From Haliclona indistincta (lineage: Eukaryota; Porifera; Demospongiae; Haplosclerida; Chalinidae), in NCBI GenBank assembly GCA_964017065.1, contig OZ024788.1:10476457-10540456 (forward strand): 64,000 nt of DNA, read 5' to 3'. How positions within the stretch are numbered: the first letter of the stretch is position 1; each line of letters starts with the position of its first letter. A program made the position numbers and the translations under genes. The notes below the pieces were generated by a model that was given only the letters and a program-made list of their open reading frames with translations, ran no database searches and had not been told where the DNA came from. Positions 44,815 to 53,889 of the stretch are shown here, one piece after another.

Positions 44815-44820
44815 TATAAA
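44815..44820 (+). promoter_or_regulatory. TATA box of the 44906 micropeptide
   Basis: TATAAA, 91 bp before the ATG, preceded by the conserved TGTACAGTGTACA palindrome near 44756. Confidence 0.5.
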
Positions 44821-44905
44821 CACACAGCAGCTGTAAACTAGCTGTATTTACTATTATTCTCCGCTCATTTCAGCAATCGTTCTTCTCATCGTTCATCTCT
44901 TCATA

Positions 44906-45031
44906 ATGTGTTCACTGCAACCTGTTGTCACCAGGCTGATGATGACATTTGCCAACTACATGATGGCGCTAACTACCCCTATTCTTCCTCGATTTGAGAA
45001 CAACAAAGAAAACTACAGTCAGAATAACTGA
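44906..45031 (+). CDS. Micropeptide, 41 aa (MCSLQP type)
   Basis: ATG 44906, TGA 45029-45031. Residues 8-27 (VTRLMMTFANYMMALTTPIL) form one hydrophobic or amphipathic helix. The tail RFENNKENYSQNN is polar. Two near copies follow at 46033 and 47219 with identical length and no indels. Among the base differences to 46033 I count four silent and five amino-acid-changing, so selection for the frame is suggested only weakly. An AATAAA lies about 160 bp after the stop. Confidence 0.5.
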   Translation: MCSLQPVVTRLMMTFANYMMALTTPILPRFENNKENYSQNN

Positions 45032-45483
45032 AGTAGAACAGAGAACATTTCAACTGACTTTAGTATGTGATTTAGTATGTATTGTGATCTTATTATGTGT
45101 TGGTTAAATATTATTTGTTCAATATTAGAAAGATCCAATGTTATAAATTTCCATCATCAAGAAAAATTATGAGCATGTGCACGTATCAACAATAAAAGCT
45201 TCAAGAGCTGGTGCAATATTATAGACAAATATCATTTTAAATTAGCATAACAAAGGAAAGATTATTAGTAAAAAGAACAGTTTCTGGCGAATGGTGATCT
45301 GATTGCAATTCTTTTCTATGATCCTTTGAATAAGAATATGCAGCCATCATAGCTTGCTGTACTTTGCCCTGTGTAAAGAGCATTCTATTAGCACAAAAGC
45401 CATAGTCTGTCAGCAGCCTAGTGAGGAATGCTGTGGACCATCATTTTGTAAACAACTTAAAAAATATTCATGATGCAGACATG

Positions 45484-45491
45484 TGACGTCA
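45484..45491 (+). promoter_or_regulatory. CRE-type site TGACGTCA
   Basis: Same position in the repeat as the site at 44450, upstream of the 46033 gene. Confidence 0.4.
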
Positions 45492-45941
45492 TTATGATAG
45501 AGAAGTTAATATCAGCAAAAGAGAAAAAGAACAAGAACCATTGGCATGCAGGAAATCAAGAGAAAGGTCCATGATTCATTAATAAAGAAGAGAAAGTCCA
45601 CTTATCACTAAAATTAATGCTCTCAAATGTTCGAATATTATTATTTTGAATACGACCTGCACAATTGAATCAAACACTTAACAACAATAATTATTTATTT
45701 TTGATTCAATCATTATAAAAGAGAAAAAGCAGGAGATCCTGAGAGTCAAAATCACATCATATCAAGAAAGATAAAAATCACAGCTCCAAGAAACTACATG
45801 CCTGCACAATATTCATGACGCATCACACAGACAACTTGACCACACTGGAACTAGTGCTACATGGTAGGCGTGGCACTGTATACAGCATCATAATGTACTG
45901 TGTACACAACAGCGTCATAATGACACACAATTTCCTTCATT

Positions 45942-45947
45942 TATAAA
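45942..45947 (+). promoter_or_regulatory. TATA box of the 46033 micropeptide
   Basis: TATAAA in TTCATTTATAAACACACAGC, 91 bp before the ATG. Confidence 0.5.
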
Positions 45948-46032
45948 CACACAGCAGCTGTAAACTAGCAGTATTTACAATTATTCTCCGCTCATTTCAG
46001 CTATCGTTCTTCTCATCGTTCATCTCTTCATA

Positions 46033-46158
46033 ATGTGTTCACTACAACCTGTTGTCACCAGGCTGACGATGACATTTGCCAACTATTTGATGGCACTAGC
46101 TGCCTCTATTCTTCCTCGATTTGAGAACAACAAAGAAAACTACAGTCAAAATAACTGA
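46033..46158 (+). CDS. Micropeptide, 41 aa (MCSLQP type)
   Basis: ATG 46033, TGA 46156-46158. VVTRLTMTFANYLMALAAS followed by the same polar tail as 44906. TATA at 45942, CRE at 45484, AATAAA near 46327. Confidence 0.5.
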   Translation: MCSLQPVVTRLTMTFANYLMALAASILPRFENNKENYSQNN

Positions 46159-46362
46159 AGTAGCTGGAACAAGAGAACATTTCAACTGACTTTAGTATGT
46201 GTTTTAGTAAGTATTGTGATCTTATTATGTGTTGGTTAAATATATTAATTTTGTTCAATACTAGAAACATCCAATGTTATAAATTTCCATCATCAAGAAA
46301 AATTATGAGCGTGTGCACGTATCAACAATAAAAGGTTCAAGAGCTGGTGCAATATCATCATT

Positions 46363-46560
46363 TTAAATTAGCGCAGGATTTTTACCTCGAGACAGCTTCA
46401 CATACTGGAGCGTTACTTCAAGCATAACAATGGAATGATTATTAGTAAAAAGAATGGTTGCTGGCGAATGGCAACCTGATTGCAATTCTTTTCTATGATC
46501 CTTTGAATAAGAGTATGCAGCCATCATAGCTTGCTGTACTTTGCCCTGTGTAAAGAGCAT
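46363..46560 (-). other. Antisense frame in the array module, 65 codons
   Basis: ATG 46560-46558 opens MLFTQGKVQQAMMAAYSYSK followed by DHRKELQS. The start and first 25 or so codons are kept in the matching modules near 44350, 45382, 47723 and 48740. The tails differ: in the 44.3 kb copy the frame ends in a hydrophobic TVLLLIVFPLLC. An acceptor-like TTTACACAG overlaps the start. It may be a second, oppositely oriented peptide or a chance frame. Confidence 0.25.
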
Positions 46561-46660
46561 TCTATTAGCACAAAAGCCATAGTGTGCCAGCAGCCAAGTG
46601 AGGAATGCTGCGGACCATCATTTTGTAAACAACTTCAACAATATTCATGATGCGGACGTG

Positions 46661-46668
46661 TGACGTCA
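46661..46668 (+). promoter_or_regulatory. CRE-type site TGACGTCA
   Basis: Third perfect copy of the array CRE, upstream of the 47219 gene. Confidence 0.4.
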
Positions 46669-47127
46669 TTATGATAGAGAAGTTAATATCAGCAAAAGAG
46701 AAAAAGAACAAGAACCATTGGCATGCATGAAATCAAGAGAAAGGTCCATGATTCACTAATAAAGAAGAGAAAGTCCACTTATCACTAAAATTAATGCTCT
46801 CAAATGTTCGAATATTATTATTTTGAATACGACCTGCACAATTGAATCAAACACTTAACAACAATAATTATTTATTTTTGAATAAATCATTGTAGAAAGA
46901 GAAAAAGCAGGAGATCCTGAGAGTTAAATCACATCACATCAAGAAAGATAAAAATCACAGCTCCAAGAAACTACATGCCTGCACAATTTCATGACGCATC
47001 ACACAGACAACTTGACCACACTGGAACTAGTGCTACATGGTAGGCGTGGCACTGTATACCATATCATAATGTACAGTGTACACAACAGCGTCATAACAAC
47101 GAATAATGACGCACAATTTCCTTCATT

Positions 47128-47133
47128 TATAAA
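47128..47133 (+). promoter_or_regulatory. TATA box of the 47219 micropeptide
   Basis: TATAAA, 91 bp before the ATG, in the same context as the other copies. Confidence 0.5.
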
Positions 47134-47218
47134 CACACAGCAGCTGTAAACTAGCAGTATTTACAATTATTCTCCGCTCATTTCAGCAATCGTTCTTCTC
47201 ATCGTTCTTCTCGTCATA

Positions 47219-47344
47219 ATGTGTTCACTACAACCTGTTGCCACCAGGCTGATGATGACATTTGCCAACTGTTTGATGGCGCTAGCTGCCTCTATTCTTC
47301 CTCGATTTGAGAACAACAAAGAAAACTACAGTCAAAATAACTGA
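47219..47344 (+). CDS. Micropeptide, 41 aa (MCSLQP type)
   Basis: ATG 47219, TGA 47342-47344. VATRLMMTFANCLMALAAS plus the polar NNKENYSQNN tail. TATA at 47128, CRE at 46661, AATAAA near 47526. Confidence 0.5.
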   Translation: MCSLQPVATRLMMTFANCLMALAASILPRFENNKENYSQNN

Positions 47345-48192
47345 AGTAGCTGGAACAAGAGAACATTTCAACTGATCTTAGTAGTATGTGTTTTAGTATG
47401 TATCACTATTGTGATCTTATTATGTGTTGGTTAAATATATAATATTATATTGTTCAATACTAGAAAGATCCAATGTTATAAATTTCCATCATCAAGAAAA
47501 ATTATGAGCGTGTGCACGTATCAACAATAAAAGCTTCAAGAGCTGGTGCAATATTATAGACAAATACCATTTCAAATTAGCATAACAAAGGAAGATTATT
47601 AGTAAAAAGAATGGTTGCTGGCGAATGGTGATCTGATTGGAATGCTTTTCTATGATCCTTTGAATAAGAATATGCAGCCATCATAGCTTGCTGTACTTTG
47701 CCCTGTGTAAAGAGCATTCTATTAGCACAAAAGCCATAGTCTGTCAGCAGCCTAGTGAAGAATGCTGTGGACCATCATTTTGTAAACAACTTCAACAATA
47801 TTCATGATGCGGACATGTGACATCATTATGATAGAGAAGTTAATAATTCAAGAACGATTGACGTGCATCAAATCAAGAGCATGGTTCATGATCCACTGAT
47901 AAAGGAGAAACAGCATGTCTACTTAGAGATATCTTTATCACTAAATGCTCTCAAACGTTCGAATATTATTATTATGAATACGGCCAGCACAATTGAATAA
48001 AACACTCAACAACAATAATGGCAGCTTCAAGAAACTACAAATGTACATGCCTGCACAATATTCATGACAACTTGACCACACTCGAACTAGTGCTACATGT
48101 AGGCTTGGCACTGGGCGGGCATAGCATATCATAATGTACAGTGTACACAACAGCGTCATAACAACGAATAATGACGCACAAGTTCCTTCATT

Positions 48193-48198
48193 TATAAA
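48193..48198 (+). promoter_or_regulatory. TATA box of the 48322 micropeptide
   Basis: TATAAA in TCATTTATAAACACACAGC, 129 bp before the ATG; the spacing is longer than the 91 bp of other copies. Confidence 0.45.
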
Positions 48199-48321
48199 CA
48201 CACAGCAGCTGTAAACTAGCAATAATATTCTCCTGTCATATTGTCCTGCTATATTCTATTGTTCTTCTGCTGCTCCAGTGTGTTCTATCAGCTGTCAAGT
48301 CAAGTCATATCAAGTCAAGTC

Positions 48322-48393
48322 ATGTCGAGGCTAATGATGACATTAGCCAACTTTATGATGGCTCTGGCTGCCTCAATTCTTGTTCGAATTTGA
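48322..48393 (+). CDS. Micropeptide, 23 aa (shortest full form)
   Basis: ATG 48322, TGA 48391-48393. It consists of little more than the family core: RLMMTLANFMMALAASIL between MS and VRI. It shows what the array has in common. Confidence 0.45.
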   Translation: MSRLMMTLANFMMALAASILVRI

Positions 48394-48958
48394 AGACAAG
48401 GCAAAGAATAACTCAAGAATCCCTCAAGTAGAACATGAGAACAAGTTAACTGATTTAGTATTGTGATTTTAGTACGTGTTGTTATATTGTTCAATGATAG
48501 AAAGATCCAATGTTATAAATGTCCATCATGAAGAAAAATTACCAGCATGTGCACGTATCAACTATAAAAGGTTCAAGATTCAGTGCACTATTATGGATTA
48601 AAATTAGCATAACAAAGGAATGATTATTAGTAAAAAGAATGGTTGCTGGCGAATGTGCTTTTCTATGATCCTTTGACTACAATGAGTATGCAGCCATCAC
48701 AGCTTGCTGTACTTTGCCCTGTGTAAAGAGCATTCTATTAGCACAAAAGCCATAGTCTCTCTGTAAGCAGCCTCGTGCAATTCGCAGCAATGCTGGATAT
48801 TGGAATGCTGAACATGGGGGCGGGATACAATTTTAATGATAATCATGATGCATGCGATGATGCAGCAGACAACTCCACCTACATGTGACTCAGCATGCAG
48901 CGTTGGTACATGGAGGGCTGGGCCTACTTGTAACTAGGTATTGTGACGTCTGCAATGC

Positions 48959-48965
48959 TATAAAC
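48959..48965 (+). promoter_or_regulatory. TATA-like box of the 49050 gene
   Basis: TATAAAC 91 bp before the ATG at 49050, with a CRE-like GTGACGTCT at about 48942. The TATA-ATG distance equals that of the array genes. Confidence 0.5.
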
Positions 48966-49049
48966 ATCAAAGAGCTATTAGCGCAAACATATTTCCGTTC
49001 TCTCCTACCCTGTGAACTAAAAGTAATTTGGCGCTGTCTACCAGGGACC

Positions 49050-49253
49050 ATGTTGTACGTTAGTCTTGCAGCTGCCGTCTGTATTGCAGTGTTCATCACA
49101 ATGGCTTTCAGATACTTCAAACCAACTGTGGCTCTGCTAATCGTAATGTTCTTGTACATACCAGCATTCGCTCTGCCTCTGGTAACGAAGATTTACATCC
49201 ATCCTCAAGACAGCTTGCAGCAACCCAACACAGCTACATCACCAGACTGCTAA
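49050..49253 (+). CDS. Small membrane protein with two spans, 67 aa
   Basis: The frame is open further upstream but without an ATG; I choose the ATG at 49050. Two hydrophobic spans, YVSLAAAVCIAVFITMAF and VALLIVMFLYIPAFALPLV, flank a basic RYFKP turn, which fits a helical hairpin. The C-terminus (IHPQDSLQQPNTATSPDC) is polar. TATA lies at 48959 and a consensus AATAAA at 49306-49311. It sits between the micropeptide array and the second receptor. Family unknown. Confidence 0.5.
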   Translation: MLYVSLAAAVCIAVFITMAFRYFKPTVALLIVMFLYIPAFALPLVTKIYIHPQDSLQQPNTATSPDC

Positions 49254-49305
49254 GGATTTGAACATTTTATGGACATGAAATACGTACGTTGTAAAATTTT
49301 GAATG

Positions 49306-49311
49306 AATAAA
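49306..49311 (+). terminator. Polyadenylation signal AATAAA
   Basis: Fifty-odd bases after the stop of the 49050 gene. Confidence 0.55.
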
Positions 49312-49536
49312 GCTGGTTTTAAATCATTTTACTCTCGGTCGTCATATCACACAGCTTGTGCATTGGTCATGTAAATGCAATGTGGGTTTGTATAGATAAG
49401 ATGAAAAAGACAAAGTAAAGAAAGTGCAATATGATGACGTCCTTCATGTTGACATGATTAACACTCAAGCCCTACAGCTTGTCACTATTTCAGTCAAGTA
49501 TTGCAGTTCTGTCAGTTCAGCTATCTCTCGAGCAGC

Positions 49537-50454
49537 ATGTCGTTCAACCTCACCGATGTGATCGACCCTGATCAATACTTCAAAGTCACTGTAGCCGTCA
49601 ACATTCCATTTTTCATGGTTCTGGTGCTACCCTCACTACTGCTCTGCTTGCTGTGTGCTGTGGCACTGATCTTTGCCAAAGAGATAAACAATAAGATCCG
49701 TCTCTTTCTGATTAACATCTATGCAGGTGAAATTTGCAAATGGATAACATACTCTCTCTTCTACCTAGCATGGCCGGCTCGTGTACTCTACCAGACCAGA
49801 GTCCTCTGTAAACTCTCTTTCAGCACATTCTCAGTTGAAACTACTCAATCCTATATGTCGGTAGCATTTTACGCAATATGTGTTTACGCGTTCGTCAAGT
49901 ATGGAGAGAAGAAGCTGAAGTGGCGCTACATGATTCCTCTCATTGTAGCGTCGTGGATGGTAACTCTTGCAATTTCAGCGTTACCGTACTTTGATAGTGG
50001 CATAACCACTAACAACGGATTCTGTACCACTGATCCCGGGACTGTCCTCTTCAAAGTCTCTTCTGCTATCATTGGAATCCTCGTACTGGTCTTCTTGGGC
50101 ATTCAAGTTGTCTGTACCATCTTCACGGCCTGTTATATCAAGAAGAACACCCTTGAAGGCAACACTGACATAAAGAAGGCTGTTGCTAAGGTGCTAGCAT
50201 ACTTCATCATCTCCTCGTTTTTGTCATTCTTCAACAACATTGCTCCTGTTTTCATTCCTCTGATAAAGAACGCCATCCCCGATGAACCGAAAACCATGAT
50301 TGTCGTCAACTATCTACTCATAATGGTGCTCAATATTCCCTCAATCGCCACACCAATCATCACCATAGTTCTCCTCAAACCAGTTCGTGTCGCCATCAAG
50401 GCAATGATCAAGAGAGCTTGCATGTGTTGCCGCACACGATCAGTCAATAACTGA
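49537..50454 (+). CDS. Seven-transmembrane receptor, 305 aa (GPCR-like)
   Basis: Intronless paralogue of the receptor at 27694 with the same start (MSFNLTD), N-glycosylation site, Cys91/Cys163 pair, YGEKKLKW after TM3, IKKAVAKVLAYF at TM6, and NIPSIATPIITIVLLKPVR at TM7/helix 8. The C-terminal 30 residues are nearly identical, while the outer loops and TM5 differ most, as expected for receptors with different ligands. The 5' flank shares ACACTCAAGCC(A/C)TACAGCTT with the first gene. Family: class A-like, probably a lineage-specific expansion. Confidence 0.9.
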   Translation: MSFNLTDVIDPDQYFKVTVAVNIPFFMVLVLPSLLLCLLCAVALIFAKEINNKIRLFLINIYAGEICKWITYSLFYLAWPARVLYQTRVLCKLSFSTFSVETTQSYMSVAFYAICVYAFVKYGEKKLKWRYMIPLIVASWMVTLAISALPYFDSGITTNNGFCTTDPGTVLFKVSSAIIGILVLVFLGIQVVCTIFTACYIKKNTLEGNTDIKKAVAKVLAYFIISSFLSFFNNIAPVFIPLIKNAIPDEPKTMIVVNYLLIMVLNIPSIATPIITIVLLKPVRVAIKAMIKRACMCCRTRSVNN

Positions 50455-50534
50455 TAACTAAGATCATAACTCAGATCATGAATCAGTTCAGTCACTCAGT
50501 TCAGTATATTGTGTAGACAGTGTGTAGTAGTTAC

Positions 50535-50551
50535 TATGCCTCAGAGGCATA
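50535..50551. promoter_or_regulatory. Conserved 3'-flank palindrome TATGCCTCAGAGGCATA
   Basis: Same 17-base palindrome as at 28672, about 80 bp after the receptor stop and followed by AATAAA. Confidence 0.5.
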
Positions 50552-50577
50552 CATTGTCCTAGTGTGAAGTGCAGCTA

Positions 50578-50583
50578 AATAAA
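50578..50583 (+). terminator. Polyadenylation signal AATAAA
   Basis: In GCAGCTAAATAAATGATTC, 124 bp after the stop of the second receptor. It is kept in the pseudogene copy at about 61706. Confidence 0.55.
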
Positions 50584-50744
50584 TGATTCACTGTAGATAA
50601 GTAGATTCTGTACAGGTAGTTGAATGTCAATTATTTTTGAAACTTTCGAAAGTTGTAAAGGGTGGTGGGCGGAGTCACGAGACACACTGCAATGAGCAAT
50701 GTCAGCTAAACCATTTTTGTGAACATTGAGCTCTGAAACTTGCA

Positions 50745-51219
50745 TTAACCCTTCACAAGCGATGGGCGACTATAGTCGTCTAGCAAGTTTGACGTCACCG
50801 GAAGTGGGCGTTAAAATTCGAAGATAGCTGTGAAATACAGCTATGTGGGGTGTGATGGCGAGCCATTGGTGGGAGGCCCCGCCTAGCAGAGCTATGGCGG
50901 GATTACCTAGCACCACCGGGTCTCCAGGAGCTTCTTGACATAAAAAGCAGCCATACATGCACTAACTTTGTCTCACACGTGCTGTTTTGACCAAAGAAGC
51001 GGCGTTTTTTGCTCCATTGAGAGTGATTCTAGCACACGACAGTTGGTCAAGTGGGCGTGGTTAACTGCAATTGTCATTGACAACAAGCCCGCACGTTGTG
51101 CAAGTTGATTTTGCATATTAACAGTGATCACAGCGCTAGTTTGTCTGTCTAATGGTTGCAAAGGTTCGTGAAATTCACAGTAACAGAGGCTAGAATGTTG
51201 TCCGCACTTGAAGGGTTAA
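50745..51219. mobile_element. piggyBac-type MITE with TTAA target duplication
   Basis: It starts TTAACCCTTCA and ends TGAAGGGTTAA. The paralogous segment at about 61880 lacks it (CTTGCATTACAGGTATCAA against CTTGCATTAA...TTAAAGGTACCAA), so both ends and the single empty site are visible. It has no coding capacity. Confidence 0.85.
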
Positions 51220-51384
51220 AGGTACCAATCGGGTTTCTGAACTAAGATACAAAGCGAGTAATGGCATAGTTCATTTACTTAGATGGCTGTTACAGTGATC
51301 AGGACTTCTCTGAAGACAAAACTACAGTGCATTGACGGTTTAATATATAGGACAACTAGCAAACCTAGTGAAACTGGAGAAACT

Positions 51385-51600
51385 AAAGGCCTGTCCGCAC
51401 TGGCGCGCGAACCCGGGTTCAACCCAGGTTGAACTCGGATAGATCGTGTCCGCACTCGATCTGCAGAGATCCATTTTTGGCGAATCCGGATTGAACCCGG
51501 GTTAAGCCAACCCACATACGCAGGTGGGTTGAACTGGGTTGAAACGGGGTTCGCCTTGGCACCGCCACGTGTACGTCACGCCACGTGTGGCTGCAATTCA
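51385..51600. repeat. GC-rich inverted-repeat sequence
   Basis: Repeated GAACCCGGGTT/GGGTTGAA phrases with GTCCGCACT, in places self-complementary. It is much more GC-rich than the surroundings and resembles the interior of a MITE, but matching ends were not found. Confidence 0.4.
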
Positions 51601-52570
51601 AGAAATCGGATCGTGATGACATGGTCTCTATTCACCACAAAAGTGCTATAAAGAGCGGAAAGATGAAATTGAGACACCGATAATAATTATTCGAGTAGCG
51701 AGGTAGCAGACAACCTGAACATTGTATCTGAACATCATTTGTATCAATATTACAGCCTGCCTGTCTGTCTGCTCTTGTTTGTCACTGTTTCCTTATAACA
51801 TAGTAGTTGTATTAGTGTTCTGGTCAGAGTTTTCATTCCATTTTAATGGAGTTTAGCCGTAGGTTAGACGCAGTTAACACCCAATAGGCGACGCTGGGGC
51901 GGAGCAAGAGATTGCACCGCCCCAAAAACCACGACACGCATGCGTACAAGGATCCACGCGCCAGTACAGGACAGCAACACATCTCTGAACCGCTGGTGCT
52001 CATAGCGACGTATTCACCCACCCACCCACTCTCCAACTTTCCGGGAGGGTGCATCACCCTCCCGTGATCAGTGTGAGGACTGGGGAAAATGGAGGCTCCA
52101 CCTCCAGGCCCCTCCCCGATCACGCCCATCTTGGGGTGTGTCGGGCAGAGGCTCCACCCCTCCTACACTTTCGCCAACCCACTCAGACTATTGCGGTCTG
52201 CGGTCAGAACAGGAGGATCAGTGCAGTAGTACAAGGTGAGTCGTGGTTACGGTGCCTGCAGGATGTTAATTCTTGATTCTGTACTGTGATGCTGTACTGT
52301 TTTCCAATGAAGTGATCACTACAGGCTCCACCCCACAGCCAGAGCCAGCGTTGAAGCGACTTATTGTTTTTAAGAAGCAAGACAATGAAGAAGAGACAAA
52401 TTGGAGCGATAAAGCTGTCAAGAGCCAAATAAGGTCAAAGGCCATCAGGATTCGCAAAATCATAAAAATGTTGAATTGCTCACATGTCACTACAATAAGT
52501 TGCCTGGGATAGTTCCTAAGTCGAAGCCGCCTGTTGCTAGACATTCCAGCTGATCTCGTCACGGTCAAAC
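51595..52570. other. Duplicated block with TATA-like motif
   Basis: Parts recur at 55080-55210 (AATTCAAGAAATCGGATCGTGAT, AGTGCTATAAAGAGC) and 55305-55430 (CATCAGGATT(C/T)GCA, GCCTGGGATAG(T/C)TCCTAAGTC). The TATAAAGAGC context looks like a promoter, but no gene follows it in either copy. A 79-codon frame at 52273-52512 has a basic end (IRSKAIRIRKIIKML). Confidence 0.4.
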
Positions 52571-52902
52571 TGTTTCCAGATGTAATACAGATACTATAAA
52601 ATTAATCCTGATATTTCTCATTCATTCGCATAGGTCAGAATCACCCTCTCAAGTGTTTCTAATATTGGTACAGTGGCTACTATATCTAGTCCGGACGACT
52701 GGAGAAATACCAACTGCCGTAACACTTGCATATGACAACATGTGCAATTTGAAAAGACTTCACGTTGCCCGAAAACCACTACCCTCTCCCAACACCCTAT
52801 GACAGATTGTGGTTAAATGTGAAAAAAATCATAGAATGATGTATTTCACTTTAAAAACCACATCAGTCATGTTTGTAAAGAGTTTATTCACCAGCACAGC
52901 TG

Positions 52903-53013
52903 ATGGCTGACAACCCAGTCTTCAACACTCAAGCTGCTGAGCAGACATTCACATGGATAACTAGATTTAAACACAAGTTTAAAACAAGTCTGTTTGGATT
53001 CCTCAGATCCTAA
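52903..53013 (+). pseudogene. Fragment of a KDZ/CxC-type transposase
   Basis: The frame MADNPVFNTQAAEQTFTWIT, then RFKHKFK, matches the NTQ-x2-EQTF-x-W-x2-RF motif near the end of Kyakuja-Dileera-Zisupton transposases. Only about 37 codons remain. Confidence 0.5.
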
Positions 53014-53326
53014 AAAAAGCTCAGGATTAGCCAAATCATTCACCCTTTGGTCATGCTACCTTCACTCGAGCAACCACTAAAGAGATTGATGCGGGGCATT
53101 TTGCAGCTGATGGGAGACAATTGGTTAAGCGCCGTGCTTATTCTAGGTGAGCACTTATTCACTCAGTATGATACTTATACTTGATTGCATCATGTCGTTC
53201 ATGCACGTCTTGTAAGCAAATAATATCTTCTGCACAGTTATGCAGCTATAATTTTGTTTCATTGATCACGCATGCAGTGATCTCTTTTCTACGAGAGTGT
53301 GTTGAGCAGTGTGGCTGTCCACATTG

Positions 53327-53415
53327 CCTACGGAGATGTAAGCAAGGAGCCTACGGAGATGTAAGCAAGGAGCTTACGGAGATGTAAGCAAGGAGCCTAC
53401 GGATATGTAAGCAAG
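53327..53415 (+). repeat. 23-bp tandem repeat, four units
   Basis: Units (CTACGGAGATGTAAGCAAGGAGC) start at 53328, 53351, 53374 and 53397. Each contains a donor-like GATGTAAG. Confidence 0.9.
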
Positions 53416-53639
53416 GGAAAATCAAACACAGCAAAGATATCACTGGCTGCTGCATGCAACCTGCCGCATGGGTTTCAAACGTACCTGAGTGACAGTGTTG
53501 CCCGACAACACTTAAGTGGAGCACTCCCATTCGTTTTTGATGACCCTAGCAACAACACAATACTCAAGCAGATACAGACTATAAAATTAACCCTTATACT
53601 TTAATTGACTTCGCAATTCACTGTCACTCTGCCTGTCAC

Positions 53640-53840
53640 GGTTTGTATGACCACTATTTCGCTGGTCGGACCCACACTCCGAGTCTCTGCGAATGTGGGT
53701 TGACAACATTTACAGTCATAACAGGCACAAGAGTATTTTATTATTCAAACGCATCATCATAACTCATTATACACCAGAACAAAGAAAGCATGATGGATCG
53801 AAAGTTAAATAGAATCTATTCGAAGCAGCCATGCAAGTGG
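53640..53840. repeat. Duplicated segment (with 55960-56160)
   Basis: Nearly identical at 55960-56160 (ACTATTTCGCTGGTCGGACC, ACATTTACAGTCATAACAGG, GGATCGAAAGTTAAATAGAAT). Together with 51.6/55.1 and 52.4/55.3 kb it shows that the fibrinogen-like array lies inside a segmental duplication. Confidence 0.75.
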
Positions 53841-53889
53841 TGTACATAGTAAAGATTGGATCTGAAACAAGCAAAACAATCTCTTGCAG

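Noticed and set aside
34960..48700. CRISPR-like array
   Set aside because: The repeats are long (about 1 kb), variable in length and eukaryotic in context; there are no short direct repeats with unique spacers.
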